Translations under genes and position numbers: made by a program
DNA from: Allobosea sp. LC85
GTDB lineage: Bacteria > Pseudomonadota > Alphaproteobacteria > Rhizobiales > Beijerinckiaceae
Assembly: GCF_000735605.1 (NCBI RefSeq)
Contig: NZ_JPKG01000072.1
Coordinates: forward strand, 1 to 64,000
Direction of reading: 5' to 3'
Length of the DNA: 64,000 nt
The notes under the pieces: generated by a model
What the model was told of the DNA's origin: nothing
Database searches by the model: none
The model's input: only the letters and a program-made list of their open reading frames with translations
In this document: piece after piece, positions 39,916-50,254 of the stretch
Layout: every line of letters starts with the position of its first letter
Position numbering within the stretch: position 1 is the stretch's first letter

Positions 39916-41136
39916 TCAGCCGTGAAAATGCTGCTCGATGGCGCGCATCATCTCGTCAGGCTGGATCTGCCCGAGCAGTGCCCTTTGCATGTTGGCCGGC
40001 CAGATCCGGGCGATGAAATCCGGCGTCTTGGGCGAATCCGGCAGCGAGGCCGCGAATGGCAGCGAGGCCGCGCTCGCATCGACGAAGCGCTTGGGGTGCA
40101 GCGTCCAGTCCTTTGCCGCCGAGGTCGCGATTGGCAACTGTCCGGTGAACTTGTTCAGAACCACGTTGTTCTCGGCCGTGGAGAGGAAGGCGCACCATTT
40201 GAAGGCTGCCTCCCTGGCCTTGCTGGCGGCGAAGACGGCGTTGGACTCGTCGCCGAAATAGGTCCAGCCCTTGCCGTCCGGCCCTCGCGGCACCGGCACG
40301 GCCGAAACCTTGTCGCCGAGCACCCCGACGATCTCGTTGGCCGAGCCGACATGGTGGATGGTCATGGCGGTACGGCCGGCCTTGAAGGTATCGACGATCT
40401 GCCGGAAGCTGTCGGTCGGTGCCGAGGCCGGCACCACCTTGTCCTTGACGGTGAGGTCCACGAACCAGCGGTTGGCTGCGAGGGCCTTGTCGCTGATCAT
40501 GCCGCCCTTCTCGAAACTGGCGCCGCCGCCGAGCACGAACGGCCCCCAGTGGTCGAAGCCCCCTGCGCCGCCACGCAGGCCGAAGCCCGAGACATCGCCC
40601 TTCGTGAGTGCTTTGGCCGCCGCGCGGAATTCATCGAAGGTTGCGGGCGGTTTCAGCCCCGCCTGCTCGAACAGGTCCTGCCGATAATAAAGGTAGAGCA
40701 CGACATATTGCAGCGGCAGATAATATTGCTTTCCGTCGGCGCCCTTGTTGATCTTCCAGATATTCTCCGCAATGTCGCTGCGCCCGGCCCAGCCGGCGAT
40801 CAGGTCGTCGATCGGCGAGAGCGCCTTCATCTGCTGGAAGCGCGCGGCCCAGGACAGCCGGACCATCGCGCAGTCGGGTCCAGTCCCGGCGACGAGTGCG
40901 GCAAAGAGCCGGGTCTGGTAGTCGTTGCCGCCGCCCCAGGGGATGCTCTCGGCCTGGACCTTGATGCCGGGATTCGCGGCCTCGAACTTGGCGACGAGTT
41001 CGGCCGGTGAATGCTGCGGGTTGTCGAAATGGTACCACCAGCGCACCGTCGTGCTGCCTTGGGCGATGGCGGGGCGGGCAAGAGGGCTGACGAGAGCGCT
41101 GGCGCCGGCTAACTTGATGAAAGTCCTGCGTTCCAT
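39916..41136 (-). CDS. Extracellular solute-binding protein of a carbohydrate ABC transporter
   Basis: A 406-residue family 1 binding protein. The N-terminus MERRTFIKLAGASALVSPLA has a twin-arginine motif (RRTFIK) followed by a hydrophobic stretch and AIAQG, so export through Tat is likely. Mature features such as VRWWYHFDNPQHSPAELVAKF and WAARFQQMKALSPIDDLI match sugar or glycerol-3-phosphate binders. A strong GGAGGA site precedes the ATG, which lies inside the end of the hydrolase gene (28-base overlap). Confidence 0.9.
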   Translation of the reverse strand: MERRTFIKLAGASALVSPLARPAIAQGSTTVRWWYHFDNPQHSPAELVAKFEAANPGIKVQAESIPWGGGNDYQTRLFAALVAGTGPDCAMVRLSWAARFQQMKALSPIDDLIAGWAGRSDIAENIWKINKGADGKQYYLPLQYVVLYLYYRQDLFEQAGLKPPATFDEFRAAAKALTKGDVSGFGLRGGAGGFDHWGPFVLGGGASFEKGGMISDKALAANRWFVDLTVKDKVVPASAPTDSFRQIVDTFKAGRTAMTIHHVGSANEIVGVLGDKVSAVPVPRGPDGKGWTYFGDESNAVFAASKAREAAFKWCAFLSTAENNVVLNKFTGQLPIATSAAKDWTLHPKRFVDASAASLPFAASLPDSPKTPDFIARIWPANMQRALLGQIQPDEMMRAIEQHFHG

Positions 41137-42095
41137 GGTTGGTTTCCTCCGGTTTTTTTATCGTTGAGGTGGTCGGCGATGTGGCGGCCGCCAGCCGCGA
41201 TCATGCCGGCGGCGGCGGAGAGTTCCCTGCTCATGCGCAGGCAGCCATGCACGACCCCGGGAACATGATCGAATCGGAACGGCACGCCGGCCTCGCCCAG
41301 TCGCTGGGCCAGCCGTATGGTGTCGTCGCGGAGAGGATCGAGCCCTGCGGCCGAGAGATAGAGCGGCGGCAAACCGGCGAGGGCCGCCCGGCCCGGCACT
41401 GCGAGGCTCTTCGTTTCGTCCGTCTCGTTGCCGAGGAAATTGTTCCAGTACCAGCGCATGTTCGCGCTGGTGAGCAGGTAGTCGCCGCCACCGAAGGCGG
41501 CATGGCTCGCCGTCGAGAAATCAGGTTCGTAACAGCCGTAGAACAGCGCGGCGGCGGATAGGGGCGGCAAGCCCTCGTCGCGGCGGCGCAGCAACGCTGC
41601 GAGGGCAAGATTGGCGCCGGCGGAATCGCCCGCGATTGCGATCCGCTCCGCCGGCATGGGCGTGCCCAGGCCGCCACGTTCGACGAAGGCGATGGTGGCC
41701 AGAAGGTCGTCGAGCGGGGCCGGGAACGGGTGTTCGGGAGCGAGCCTGTAATCGACGCCCAGGACGGCGCAGCCCGCTGCCACTGCGAGATTGCGCATGG
41801 TCCCGTCATGGGTCTCGATCGAGCCGAAGGTCCAGCCGCCACCATGGGCATAGACGATGACGGAGGTCGCCGGCGCGCTTTCAGGCCGGTAAAGCCGAGC
41901 GCGCAGCGCGCCGGCGCCAGTGGGAATGACCAGGTCGCTCGCCGGGATGGCTGGTGCGCCTTCGCTCCACGGCAATGTTGCGGCATCGACGGTTACGCGT
42001 GCCTCGGCAATCGGCGCGGAGCGGAAATCGAAGGCGGGGCCGGCGCGCAGCCGCTCCAGAATCACCTGCATCTGCGGATCGATCCAGGGTTTCAT
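41109..42095 (-). CDS. Alpha/beta hydrolase (hormone-sensitive lipase family)
   Basis: A 328-residue esterase. The oxyanion motif HGGG is at residues 84-87, the nucleophile Ser158 in GDSAG, and the triad is completed by Asp253 (GLDPLRDD) and His283 (GVVHGC). HSL-type enzymes cleave short acyl esters or lactones. Its start overlaps the GntR stop (TGATG) and its end overlaps the binding-protein gene, so it belongs to the uptake operon; it may remove an acyl group or open a lactone of the imported compound. Confidence 0.88.
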   Translation of the reverse strand: MKPWIDPQMQVILERLRAGPAFDFRSAPIAEARVTVDAATLPWSEGAPAIPASDLVIPTGAGALRARLYRPESAPATSVIVYAHGGGWTFGSIETHDGTMRNLAVAAGCAVLGVDYRLAPEHPFPAPLDDLLATIAFVERGGLGTPMPAERIAIAGDSAGANLALAALLRRRDEGLPPLSAAALFYGCYEPDFSTASHAAFGGGDYLLTSANMRWYWNNFLGNETDETKSLAVPGRAALAGLPPLYLSAAGLDPLRDDTIRLAQRLGEAGVPFRFDHVPGVVHGCLRMSRELSAAAGMIAAGGRHIADHLNDKKTGGNQPWNAGLSSS

Positions 42096-42745
42096 CAGGC
42101 GGCTCCGTCACGCAGCACGATCGTATCGATATGGTCCGCCATGGCCCGCGACAGGCCTTCGCCATCGCGGGCCTCGAGCAAGGCGACCAGCGAGCGATGG
42201 CGCGCCGCGGTTTCGGCCAGCGGGCGGCGATGACCCGGAGCCCAGAGCTTCGAGCGGTGCGAATGCAGGGTGCAGCGGGTCAGGATCTGTTCGAGAGCAT
42301 CCAGTCCTGACAGGCGGAAGATCGTTAGATGGAAAGCCATGTCGAGCATGATGAGGGCATATTCGTCGCCGGCTGCAGCGACAGCATCCATGTCGGCCTG
42401 TATCGCGTAGAGCCGCTCCAGGCTGTCGCGCTCGACATGCTGCACCGCCCGCAAGGCGCCACGGATCTCGATCCGGCGGCGCAGGGCCAGGATTTCCTCC
42501 GCCTCCTCCGGATCAAGCCTGGTGACCATCGTGCCGCGATGCCCCGAGCGGGTCACGAGCCCGTCCTCCTGCAGGCGCAGGAGTGCCTCGCGGATCGTGC
42601 CCTGGCTGCAACCATGCTCGCGCGCCATGCCGAGCTCGGTGAGCGCGCTCTCGGGACGCAGCTCATTCAGCATGATCTGCCGCTTCAGCGACTCGTAGAC
42701 GACGTCGCGGGGCCTTCGAATCTGGTTGGGTATGAGCGCGTTCAT
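42095..42745 (-). CDS. GntR-family (FadR/FCD) transcriptional regulator
   Basis: A 216-residue regulator. The winged helix lies at the N-terminus (VVYESLKRQIMLNELRPESALTELGMAREHGCSQGTIREALLRLQEDGLV); the FCD ligand-binding domain follows (EILALRRRIEIRGALRA, DMAFHLTIFRLSG). It is the first gene of the operon and its ATG lies within a perfect palindrome, which suggests self-repression relieved by the imported substrate or a product. A TTG codon precedes the ATG directly. Confidence 0.88.
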   Translation of the reverse strand: MNALIPNQIRRPRDVVYESLKRQIMLNELRPESALTELGMAREHGCSQGTIREALLRLQEDGLVTRSGHRGTMVTRLDPEEAEEILALRRRIEIRGALRAVQHVERDSLERLYAIQADMDAVAAAGDEYALIMLDMAFHLTIFRLSGLDALEQILTRCTLHSHRSKLWAPGHRRPLAETAARHRSLVALLEARDGEGLSRAMADHIDTIVLRDGAA

Positions 42746-42767
42746 CAATATCGATAATGATATTGAT
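42744..42767. promoter_or_regulatory. Perfect palindrome over the gntR start codon: probable operator
   Basis: ATCAATATC (42744-42752) and GATATTGAT (42759-42767) are exactly complementary around a 6-base centre GATAAT. The AT-rich 9-bp half-sites are typical of GntR/FadR operators, and the site includes bases of the start codon of the adjacent gntR gene. Binding would block initiation of the whole seven-gene operon. Confidence 0.65.
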
Positions 42768-43119
42768 ATTTCTCATGTCAAGTGAGCGTGCGTGGCGTGG
42801 GCCCGAAGAGGCATGGCGACCGGTTGGGAGGAAGGCGTCCCGAGGGCCTATCCAGATCAGCGCGCTATCGCCGGGAGGGCGATGCATCCCGCCCGCGGAA
42901 ATGCACTTCTCGTTGCACGGCTGCCCTGAAGAGCTCGCGCATCTGAAGGGCCGCGGATCGGCCTGCTACAGCGCATTCTGACAGGCTCAGGTGGCGAAAA
43001 ACGTCCCTCTGAGCCGATTGCTTCAGGAAGAGCGAGCGTCTCCCGGATCGACTGGCTTCCCAATTTCGCCGCAGGGAAGCGTCAAGTTTCTGAAGTTCAG
43101 CGTAGACGACTGATCTTGC
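42768..43119. other. Gene-free spacer between the gntR operator and tRNA-Lys
   Basis: About 350 bases without a supported gene. It contains a 7-bp inverted repeat GGCTCAG (42984-42990) / CTGAGCC (43009-43015) around GTGGCGAAAAACGTCCCT. As the tRNA is read leftwards, its transcript must end here, but no hairpin with a T run was found. Confidence 0.5.
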
Positions 43120-43194
43120 TGGTGAGCGGGGAGGGGATCGAACCCTCGACCACATGATTAAAAGTCACGTGCTCTACCACTGAGCTACCCGCCC
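43120..43194 (-). tRNA. tRNA-Lys (anticodon UUU), CCA encoded
   Basis: Read on the minus strand, a complete cloverleaf: acceptor GGGCGGG pairs with CCCGCTC (one G-U), D-arm TAGCTCAGTGGTAGAGC, anticodon stem CGTGA/TCATG with loop CTTTTAA giving anticodon UUU, and T-arm GAGGGTTCGATCCCCTC. The CCA end is encoded at 43120-43122. Confidence 0.97.
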
Positions 43195-43304
43195 TCACAG
43201 GGCGCTGACATACGGACGCCCCGCGCGCCGGTCAACATCGTTCGCGCACTCCTGTCATTGTTCGATGGCTTTGAGATGTGGCAGAAGCGCTCCGGAGGAT
43301 CCGC

Positions 43305-44285
43305 ATGACCGATTTGCCCACCCTGTCCGAGATCAAGGCCGCCAAGGCCCTTGTGGACACCGTCTTCCCGGGGACGCCGCAATATGCCTGGCCGCTGCTG
43401 AAGCAGCGCCATGGCTTCGAAATCGTGGTGAAGCACGAGAATCACACGCCGATCGGGGCTTTCAAGCTGCGCGGCGGCATTGTCTATCTCGACCGGCTGA
43501 AGCGCGAGCGCCCGCATGTGAAAGGCGTCGTTTCGGCGACGCGTGGCAATCACGGTCAGAGCATCGCGATGGCGGCAAGCGGAGTCGGGCTGCCTTCGGT
43601 CATTGTCGTGCCGCTCGGCAATGCTGTGGAAAAGAACGCTGCGATGAAGGCGCTCGGAGCCGAGTTGATCGAAACCGGCCGAGATTTCGACGGGGCCAGG
43701 GCCGCAGCACAGCAAATCGCGCGCGAGCGCAGCTATGAGATGGTGCCGTCCTTCCATCGCGATCTCGTCTGCGGTGTCGCAACCTATGCGCTCGAGCTCT
43801 TCACGGCATGGCCGAATCTGGCGCGCGTCTATGTCGGGATCGGACTCGGCTCCGGTATCTGCGGCTTGATCGCCGCGCGTGATGCGCTCGGCCTCAAGAC
43901 CGAGATCATCGGCGTCGTCTCGGAAGTCGCGGATTCCTACGCCCGCTCGGTCGAGGCTAAGCAGGTCGTCCCGGTCGAGGATGCGCCGAGCTTTGCCGAC
44001 GGCATTGCGGTCCGGATGCCCGATGCCGGCGCGCTCGCGATCATCCTGGAGGGAGCCGCGCGGATCGTGCGCGTCAGCGAGGATGCGATCGCCGAGGCCA
44101 TCAGGAGTTATTATCTCGACACCCATAATCTCGCGGAAGGGGCCGGAGCAGCGCCGCTGGCGGCGGCAGCAGCCGAGGCCGAACTCAACCGGGACGCCTC
44201 GGTCGGCGTCGTACTTGGGGGCGGCAACATCGACATGCCGGTCTTCCGCAAGGTTCTTGCCGGGGAAACCCCTCGCATTGGCTAG
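43305..44285 (+). CDS. PLP-dependent threonine dehydratase-like enzyme
   Basis: A 326-residue fold-type II PLP enzyme. The Schiff-base lysine is Lys54 in PIGAFKLRGG, the asparagine loop is SATRGNHGQSIA and the phosphate-binding loop is GIGLGSGICG, a variant of the usual Gly-rich GGGGL. It would deaminate threonine, serine or a related hydroxy amino acid. It has no ACT domain, so it is a catabolic-type form without isoleucine feedback. GGAGG lies 7 bases before ATG 43305; an ATG at 43278 is a weaker alternative. Confidence 0.87.
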   Translation: MTDLPTLSEIKAAKALVDTVFPGTPQYAWPLLKQRHGFEIVVKHENHTPIGAFKLRGGIVYLDRLKRERPHVKGVVSATRGNHGQSIAMAASGVGLPSVIVVPLGNAVEKNAAMKALGAELIETGRDFDGARAAAQQIARERSYEMVPSFHRDLVCGVATYALELFTAWPNLARVYVGIGLGSGICGLIAARDALGLKTEIIGVVSEVADSYARSVEAKQVVPVEDAPSFADGIAVRMPDAGALAIILEGAARIVRVSEDAIAEAIRSYYLDTHNLAEGAGAAPLAAAAAEAELNRDASVGVVLGGGNIDMPVFRKVLAGETPRIG

Positions 44286-45354
44286 TTCGAAGGCCGCAGC
44301 GGATTGGAAGCGTTGGTCGCTGGCGTTCCTCGGCACGGCGATCGTGCTGGTCCTGCTTCTCTTCGGCTTCATCGCGGTGATGGATCCGTTCGGTTCGCGC
44401 CTTGCCGCGGGACAGCCGGCGCGCCCGCTGATGGATATCAATCAGCGCTACATGTACCCGCAGCTTGTCCGCTCGGGTGCTTTCGATGCTGCCATCTTCG
44501 GGACATCGACGATGCGGCTGCTCGACCCCGCCGTGCTGTCGCAAGGCCTTGATGTCCGCATGGCCAATCTCGCCATGAACGCTGCCACGCCGTGGGAGCA
44601 GGTCCAGATGGCGGAGTTGTTCGCGCGCAAGACGGCAACGCCCAAGGTGGTGATCTGGGGCATCGATACGACCTGGTGCGAGCCCGATGCGACCGAGCCC
44701 GCCAAGCGCCTGACACCGCGGCCATTCCCGCCCTGGCTCTATGACGATGCGCGCTGGAATGACTGGCCGAAGCTGATCAATCTGACCACGCTGGAAATCG
44801 CGGGCCGTCTCCTGGCCCACAAGCTCCGATATCAGCCTGAGCGGATCCGCCGCGACGGCTACGGAGTGTTCACGCCCCCGGAAGAGACCTACGATCTCGC
44901 ACGGGCTCGCTTTCATTTGTTCCAGAACCATGGTGGCGTCGCTCCAGACCTGACACCGATCGTGCCGGCCACGGCGGTGGCTGCGAGGGAACGGGATGGC
45001 TGGCGTTTTCCGGCGTTGGACTGGCTCGACACGGCCCTGGCGGCGCTGCCGGGGCAGACGAGGAAGCTGATCGTCCTTCCGCCGGCTCATCTTACTGCGC
45101 TGCCGCGTGAGGGCTCGGCAGGCTGGCAGCGCTACGCGGCTTGCAAGGAGGCGCTCCGGTCCCTGGCCGCGCGGCGCGGCGCCGTCATTGCCGATTTTAC
45201 CCACCGTTCAGTCGTCACGCAGCAGGATGCCAATTACTGGGATCCGCTGCATTTCCGGCTGCCGATCGCGCGGCGTGTCGAGGCTGACCTCATCGCGATC
45301 GCGCGCGGCGCTCCGGTGAGTTCGGATGGTTTCGTGCAGGTCTCCCGCCCCTGA
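44278..45354 (+). CDS. Membrane-anchored SGNH-hydrolase-like protein of unknown function
   Basis: A 358-residue protein with one N-terminal membrane helix (SLAFLGTAIVLVLLLFGFIAVM, residues ~14-35) and a large extracytoplasmic domain. AAIFGTSTMRLLDPAVL could be an SGNH block-I Ser motif and NYWDPLHFRLPIARRV a block-V Asp/His motif, as in AlgX/AlgJ-like O-acetyl-modifying proteins; the match is by eye. The best start is TTG 44278, with GGGGAAA upstream, overlapping the dehydratase stop; no ATG lies near the helix. Confidence 0.65.
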   Translation: MASSKAAADWKRWSLAFLGTAIVLVLLLFGFIAVMDPFGSRLAAGQPARPLMDINQRYMYPQLVRSGAFDAAIFGTSTMRLLDPAVLSQGLDVRMANLAMNAATPWEQVQMAELFARKTATPKVVIWGIDTTWCEPDATEPAKRLTPRPFPPWLYDDARWNDWPKLINLTTLEIAGRLLAHKLRYQPERIRRDGYGVFTPPEETYDLARARFHLFQNHGGVAPDLTPIVPATAVAARERDGWRFPALDWLDTALAALPGQTRKLIVLPPAHLTALPREGSAGWQRYAACKEALRSLAARRGAVIADFTHRSVVTQQDANYWDPLHFRLPIARRVEADLIAIARGAPVSSDGFVQVSRP

Positions 45355-45395
45355 TCGTTAACGCGGCATAAACCACGCCGATCTAGCCTGCCGGC

Positions 45396-45707
45396 ATGGT
45401 CGTACGCCGTGGTCTCAGATCCTTTTTCATCACGCTCGCGCTCTATCTCGTATCGAGTGGGGCGGTCGGCTATTTCATGTTCCACGCCCAGCACGGCTCG
45501 CGTGGGCTCGAGGCTCGCGGCGGCCTGCAGGAATCGCTGCGGGTCATGGAGGATGAGCTCAAAGAGCTCACGACCGAGCGCAAGAGTTGGGAGCAGCGCC
45601 TCGCCCTGATGCGCGACGAGGCCGTCGACCGCGATCTGCTGGAGGAGCGCGCGCGCGCGTCGCTCGGCCGGGTTCACCGGAATGATGTCATCATCATGGG
45701 GCGCTGA
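45396..45707 (+). CDS. ftsB: FtsB/DivIC-family septum formation initiator
   Basis: A 103-residue bitopic protein: a short basic N-terminus, a membrane helix (FFITLALYLVSSGAVGYFMF) and a coiled coil (LQESLRVMEDELKELTTERKSWEQRLALMRDE) ending in RDLLEERARASLG, the FtsB/DivIC signature. It belongs to the divisome FtsQLB complex. An ftsB-type gene just upstream of pdhA is common in alphaproteobacteria. Confidence 0.88.
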   Translation: MVVRRGLRSFFITLALYLVSSGAVGYFMFHAQHGSRGLEARGGLQESLRVMEDELKELTTERKSWEQRLALMRDEAVDRDLLEERARASLGRVHRNDVIIMGR

Positions 45708-45745
45708 GCTGCCGAAAAAGCCGCAGAATAGTTCCGATCACATCG

Positions 45746-45766
45746 ATTAACTGAATTCAAGTTAAT
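45746..45766. promoter_or_regulatory. Palindrome upstream of pdhA
   Basis: ATTAACT (45746-45752) and AGTTAAT (45760-45766) are exactly complementary around GAATTCA. The site lies about 117-137 bases before the pdhA ATG, in an AT-rich spacer of 175 bases. It could be an operator for the pdh operon; no regulator is encoded next to it. Confidence 0.45.
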
Positions 45767-45882
45767 ACACGAAATCATAGAAATATCAGCAACATAACTC
45801 ATGCTGCATTGCGAGATACCTCCCTCGCCAAGGGGTATATGATCCTCTACAACCAAGGTCGAATGATCTTGGAGGATCGCCG

Positions 45883-46986
45883 ATGGCCGTTGCCGCGCGC
45901 AAGACGAAAGCTCCCGCTCAAGCCAAAACCGCGGCCAAGGGCGCGGCAAAAGCCAGTTCAGCCAAGACAACTGCGGAGAAGGGGGCGGCCAAGGCGCTGA
46001 GCAACATGCCCTCCTTCACCAGGGAAGAAGACCTTCACGCCTATTACGAGATGCTGCTGATCCGCCGCTTCGAGGAGAAGGCGGGGCAGATGTACGGCAT
46101 GGGCCTGATCGGTGGCTTCTGTCACCTCTATATCGGCCAGGAAGCCGTCGTCATCGGCATGCAGATGGCCTCGAAGGACGGCGATCAGGTCATCACCGGA
46201 TATCGCGATCACGGTCACATGCTCGCGACCGGAATGGAATCGCGCGGCGTGATGGCCGAGCTGACCGGGCGCCGCGGAGGCTACTCCAAGGGCAAGGGCG
46301 GCTCGATGCACATGTTCTCCCGCGAGAAGAACTTCTATGGCGGACATGGCATCGTCGGCGCGCAGGTATCGCTCGGTGCGGGCCTGGGTTTCGCCAACTG
46401 GTACCGGGAGGACGGCCGGGTCTCGATGACCTATTTCGGCGACGGCGCGGCCAACCAGGGCCAGGTCTATGAGAGCTTCAACATGGCCCAGCTCTGGAAG
46501 CTGCCGGTCGTGTTCGTGATCGAGAACAACCGTTACGCCATGGGCACCTCGGTGAACCGCGCCTCGGCGCAGACCGATTTCTCCAAGCGCGGCCTGTCAT
46601 TCTCCATTCCCGGCGAGCAGGTCGACGGCATGGATGTCCGCGCCGTGCGCGCTGCGGGCGAGCGCGCCATCGCACATGCCCGCTCGGGCAAGGGGCCCTA
46701 CATTCTCGAGATGCAGACCTATCGCTATCGCGGTCACTCGATGTCTGATCCGGCAAAGTACCGCTCCAAGGACGAAGTCCAGCGGATGCGCGAGGAGCAT
46801 GATCCGATCGAGCAGGTGAGGGGGCGCCTCACACGCGATTTCAAGATCGCCGAGGACGAGCTCAAGGCGATCGACGCCAAGATCCGTGAGATCGTCAACG
46901 ACGCGGCCGAATTCGCAACGCATGATCCGGAGCCCGATGTCTCGGAGCTCTTCACCGACATCACGCTGGAGCACGCCCGGGCCTGA
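45883..46986 (+). CDS. pdhA: Pyruvate dehydrogenase E1 component, alpha subunit
   Basis: A 367-residue TPP enzyme subunit that decarboxylates pyruvate together with PdhB. The first ~35 residues are a Lys/Ala-rich leader ([14 protein letters not shown]), as in alphaproteobacteria. The TPP motif runs [20 protein letters not shown] to [11 protein letters not shown], and the phosphorylation-loop-like [19 protein letters not shown] is present. A GGAGG site precedes ATG 45883. It heads the pdhA-pdhB-x-pdhC operon. Confidence 0.96.
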   Translation: MAVAARKTKAPAQAKTAAKGAAKASSAKTTAEKGAAKALSNMPSFTREEDLHAYYEMLLIRRFEEKAGQMYGMGLIGGFCHLYIGQEAVVIGMQMASKDGDQVITGYRDHGHMLATGMESRGVMAELTGRRGGYSKGKGGSMHMFSREKNFYGGHGIVGAQVSLGAGLGFANWYREDGRVSMTYFGDGAANQGQVYESFNMAQLWKLPVVFVIENNRYAMGTSVNRASAQTDFSKRGLSFSIPGEQVDGMDVRAVRAAGERAIAHARSGKGPYILEMQTYRYRGHSMSDPAKYRSKDEVQRMREEHDPIEQVRGRLTRDFKIAEDELKAIDAKIREIVNDAAEFATHDPEPDVSELFTDITLEHARA

Positions 46987-47065
46987 GGTCCGGACCGCGC
47001 CTAAGTCTCTGCCGGCCTCGCCGGCATCTCCCGATCCCGCGTCCTTTCAAATTCCGGGTGTGTTC

Positions 47066-48475
<1,410 letters not shown>

Positions 48476-48479
48476 TGCC

Positions 48480-48863
48480 GTGGCGTTGACCGTCCCTGCC
48501 ATGATCGCAGCGGTCGGCCTCGCAACAGCCGGGGCCTCTGGAGCGGTCGCGTATTTCAAACCCCGGGAGCGGTTTCGGCCGCGCCCGCTGACGCCGCCGC
48601 TTCTTGCCCGCGCCCGTCTGCGCCTGCACCGCCTCGATCTCTGCGCCTATTTGCTGGCGGCGAGCGGTGTTCTGACGCTGATCCCGGAGGCGGTCCAGGC
48701 CTTCGCCCCCGAGCTGATGTTCGGGAGGACGCTGGCCGGCACCGCCCTTGAGCATCTCGATTATATCGCCTTCGTTTTCGTGTCCCTCAGCTTCGGCATG
48801 GGCCTGACACGCCGCCTGCTGCTCATCCAATTGGAAAAAGCGAGCCTCCAGCCATGCCCGTAA
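48480..48863 (+). CDS. Small membrane protein between pdhB and pdhC
   Basis: A 127-residue protein starting at GTG 48480, 4 bases after the pdhB stop. Three hydrophobic segments lie near residues 3-25, 52-72 and 92-112, separated by an Arg/Pro-rich loop ([23 protein letters not shown]). Its last codons overlap the pdhC start by 10 bases, so it is translated with pdhC. I know no family; membrane attachment of the complex is one speculative role. Confidence 0.65.
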   Translation: MALTVPAMIAAVGLATAGASGAVAYFKPRERFRPRPLTPPLLARARLRLHRLDLCAYLLAASGVLTLIPEAVQAFAPELMFGRTLAGTALEHLDYIAFVFVSLSFGMGLTRRLLLIQLEKASLQPCP

Positions 48864-50194
48864 ACATCCTGATGCCCGCGCTCTCGCCGACCATGGAGAA
48901 GGGCAATCTCGCCAAGTGGCTCAAGAAGGAAGGGGACGCCATCAAATCCGGCGACATCCTTGCCGAGATCGAGACCGACAAGGCGACGATGGAAGTCGAG
49001 GCCGTCGACGAGGGTATCCTGGCCAGGATCGTGGTGCCGGAAGGCACCGCCGATGTCGCGGTCAACGAGATCATCGGCGTGATCGCCGGCGAGGGCGAGG
49101 ACGCCAAGAGCGTTGCCGCTCCCAGCGCCGCGCCCGCCAAGAGCGAAGCTGCCCCTAAGGCCGAGGCCAAGGCTGCGGAGCCGGCGCCGACAGCTCCTGC
49201 CGCTGCTCAGGCTGCGGCTGGACAGCCCGCTACGCATGGTGCTGATGGCAGCCGCCCCTTCGCCTCACCGCTGGCACGCCGCCTCGCCAAGGATGCGGGG
49301 CTCGATCTTGCAAAGGTCCAGGGTTCGGGCCCGCACGGACGGATCGTCGAGCGCGATATCGAGACGGCGAAGGCCGGCGGCGGCGCCAAGGCTGCGCCAG
49401 CTGCCGCTCCTGCGGCTGCTGCGCCCAGGCCCGCTCCTGCGCCGCTTGCGGCCGGCCCCTCCGACGAGGCGGTCAAGAAGCTGTTCGAGCCGGGTTCCTA
49501 TGAGGAGATCCCGCATGACGGCATGCGCAAGACCATCGCGCGGCGCCTGACCGAAGCGAAGCAGACGATCCCGCATTTCTACGTCACGGTCGATTGCGAG
49601 CTCGACGCGCTCCTGAAGCTGCGCGCAGAACTCAATGCTGCGGCGCCCGAGAAGGACGGCAAGCCGGCCTACAAGCTTTCGGTCAACGACATGGTGATCA
49701 AGGCCCTCGCCCTGGCGCTGCGGGCCGTGCCGGACGCCAATGTCAGCTGGACCGATGGCGCCATGCTCAAGCACAAGCATGCCGATGTCGGCGTCGCCGT
49801 CTCGATTCCGGGTGGCCTGATCACGCCGATCATCCGCGACGCCTGCCACAAGCCGCTGAGCCAGATCTCGAACGAGATGAAGGACATGGCGGCGCGCGCC
49901 AAGACCCGCAAGCTCAAGCCCGAGGAATACCAGGGCGGCACCTCGGCGGTCTCCAATCTCGGCATGTTCGGCGTCAAGGATTTTGCCGCGGTGATCAACC
50001 CGCCGCATGCGACGATCCTTGCGGTCGGCGCTGGCGAGCAGCGGGCCGTGGTCAAGAACGGTGCGCTGGCGATTGCGACCATCATGTCGGTGACGCTCTC
50101 GACGGACCACCGCGCGGTCGATGGCGCGCTCGGCGCGGAATTGCTGCAGGCCTTCAAGGGCTATGTGGAGAAGCCGATGGCGATGCTGGTGTGA
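48854..50194 (+). CDS. pdhC: Dihydrolipoamide acetyltransferase (PDH E2)
   Basis: A 446-residue protein: one lipoyl domain ([17 protein letters not shown]), an Ala/Pro linker, the E1/E3-binding domain ([32 protein letters not shown]) and the catalytic domain with the His-Asp motif [19 protein letters not shown] near the end. It transfers the acetyl group to CoA. The lipoyl domain is nearly identical to that of PdhB, suggesting gene conversion or a recent duplication. Confidence 0.96.
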   Translation: MPVNILMPALSPTMEKGNLAKWLKKEGDAIKSGDILAEIETDKATMEVEAVDEGILARIVVPEGTADVAVNEIIGVIAGEGEDAKSVAAPSAAPAKSEAAPKAEAKAAEPAPTAPAAAQAAAGQPATHGADGSRPFASPLARRLAKDAGLDLAKVQGSGPHGRIVERDIETAKAGGGAKAAPAAAPAAAAPRPAPAPLAAGPSDEAVKKLFEPGSYEEIPHDGMRKTIARRLTEAKQTIPHFYVTVDCELDALLKLRAELNAAAPEKDGKPAYKLSVNDMVIKALALALRAVPDANVSWTDGAMLKHKHADVGVAVSIPGGLITPIIRDACHKPLSQISNEMKDMAARAKTRKLKPEEYQGGTSAVSNLGMFGVKDFAAVINPPHATILAVGAGEQRAVVKNGALAIATIMSVTLSTDHRAVDGALGAELLQAFKGYVEKPMAMLV

Positions 50195-50254
50195 CGGGCG
50201 TTTAGACGTCGCAAGAGCCGGACTGTCCCGCACGGCGATCGGTTGAGAGGACAA

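Noticed and set aside
42984-43015. GGCTCAG/CTGAGCC inverted repeat as a tRNA terminator or attachment site
   Set aside because: It lies more than 100 bases from the tRNA end, has no T run, and no integrase or duplicated tRNA end was found nearby.
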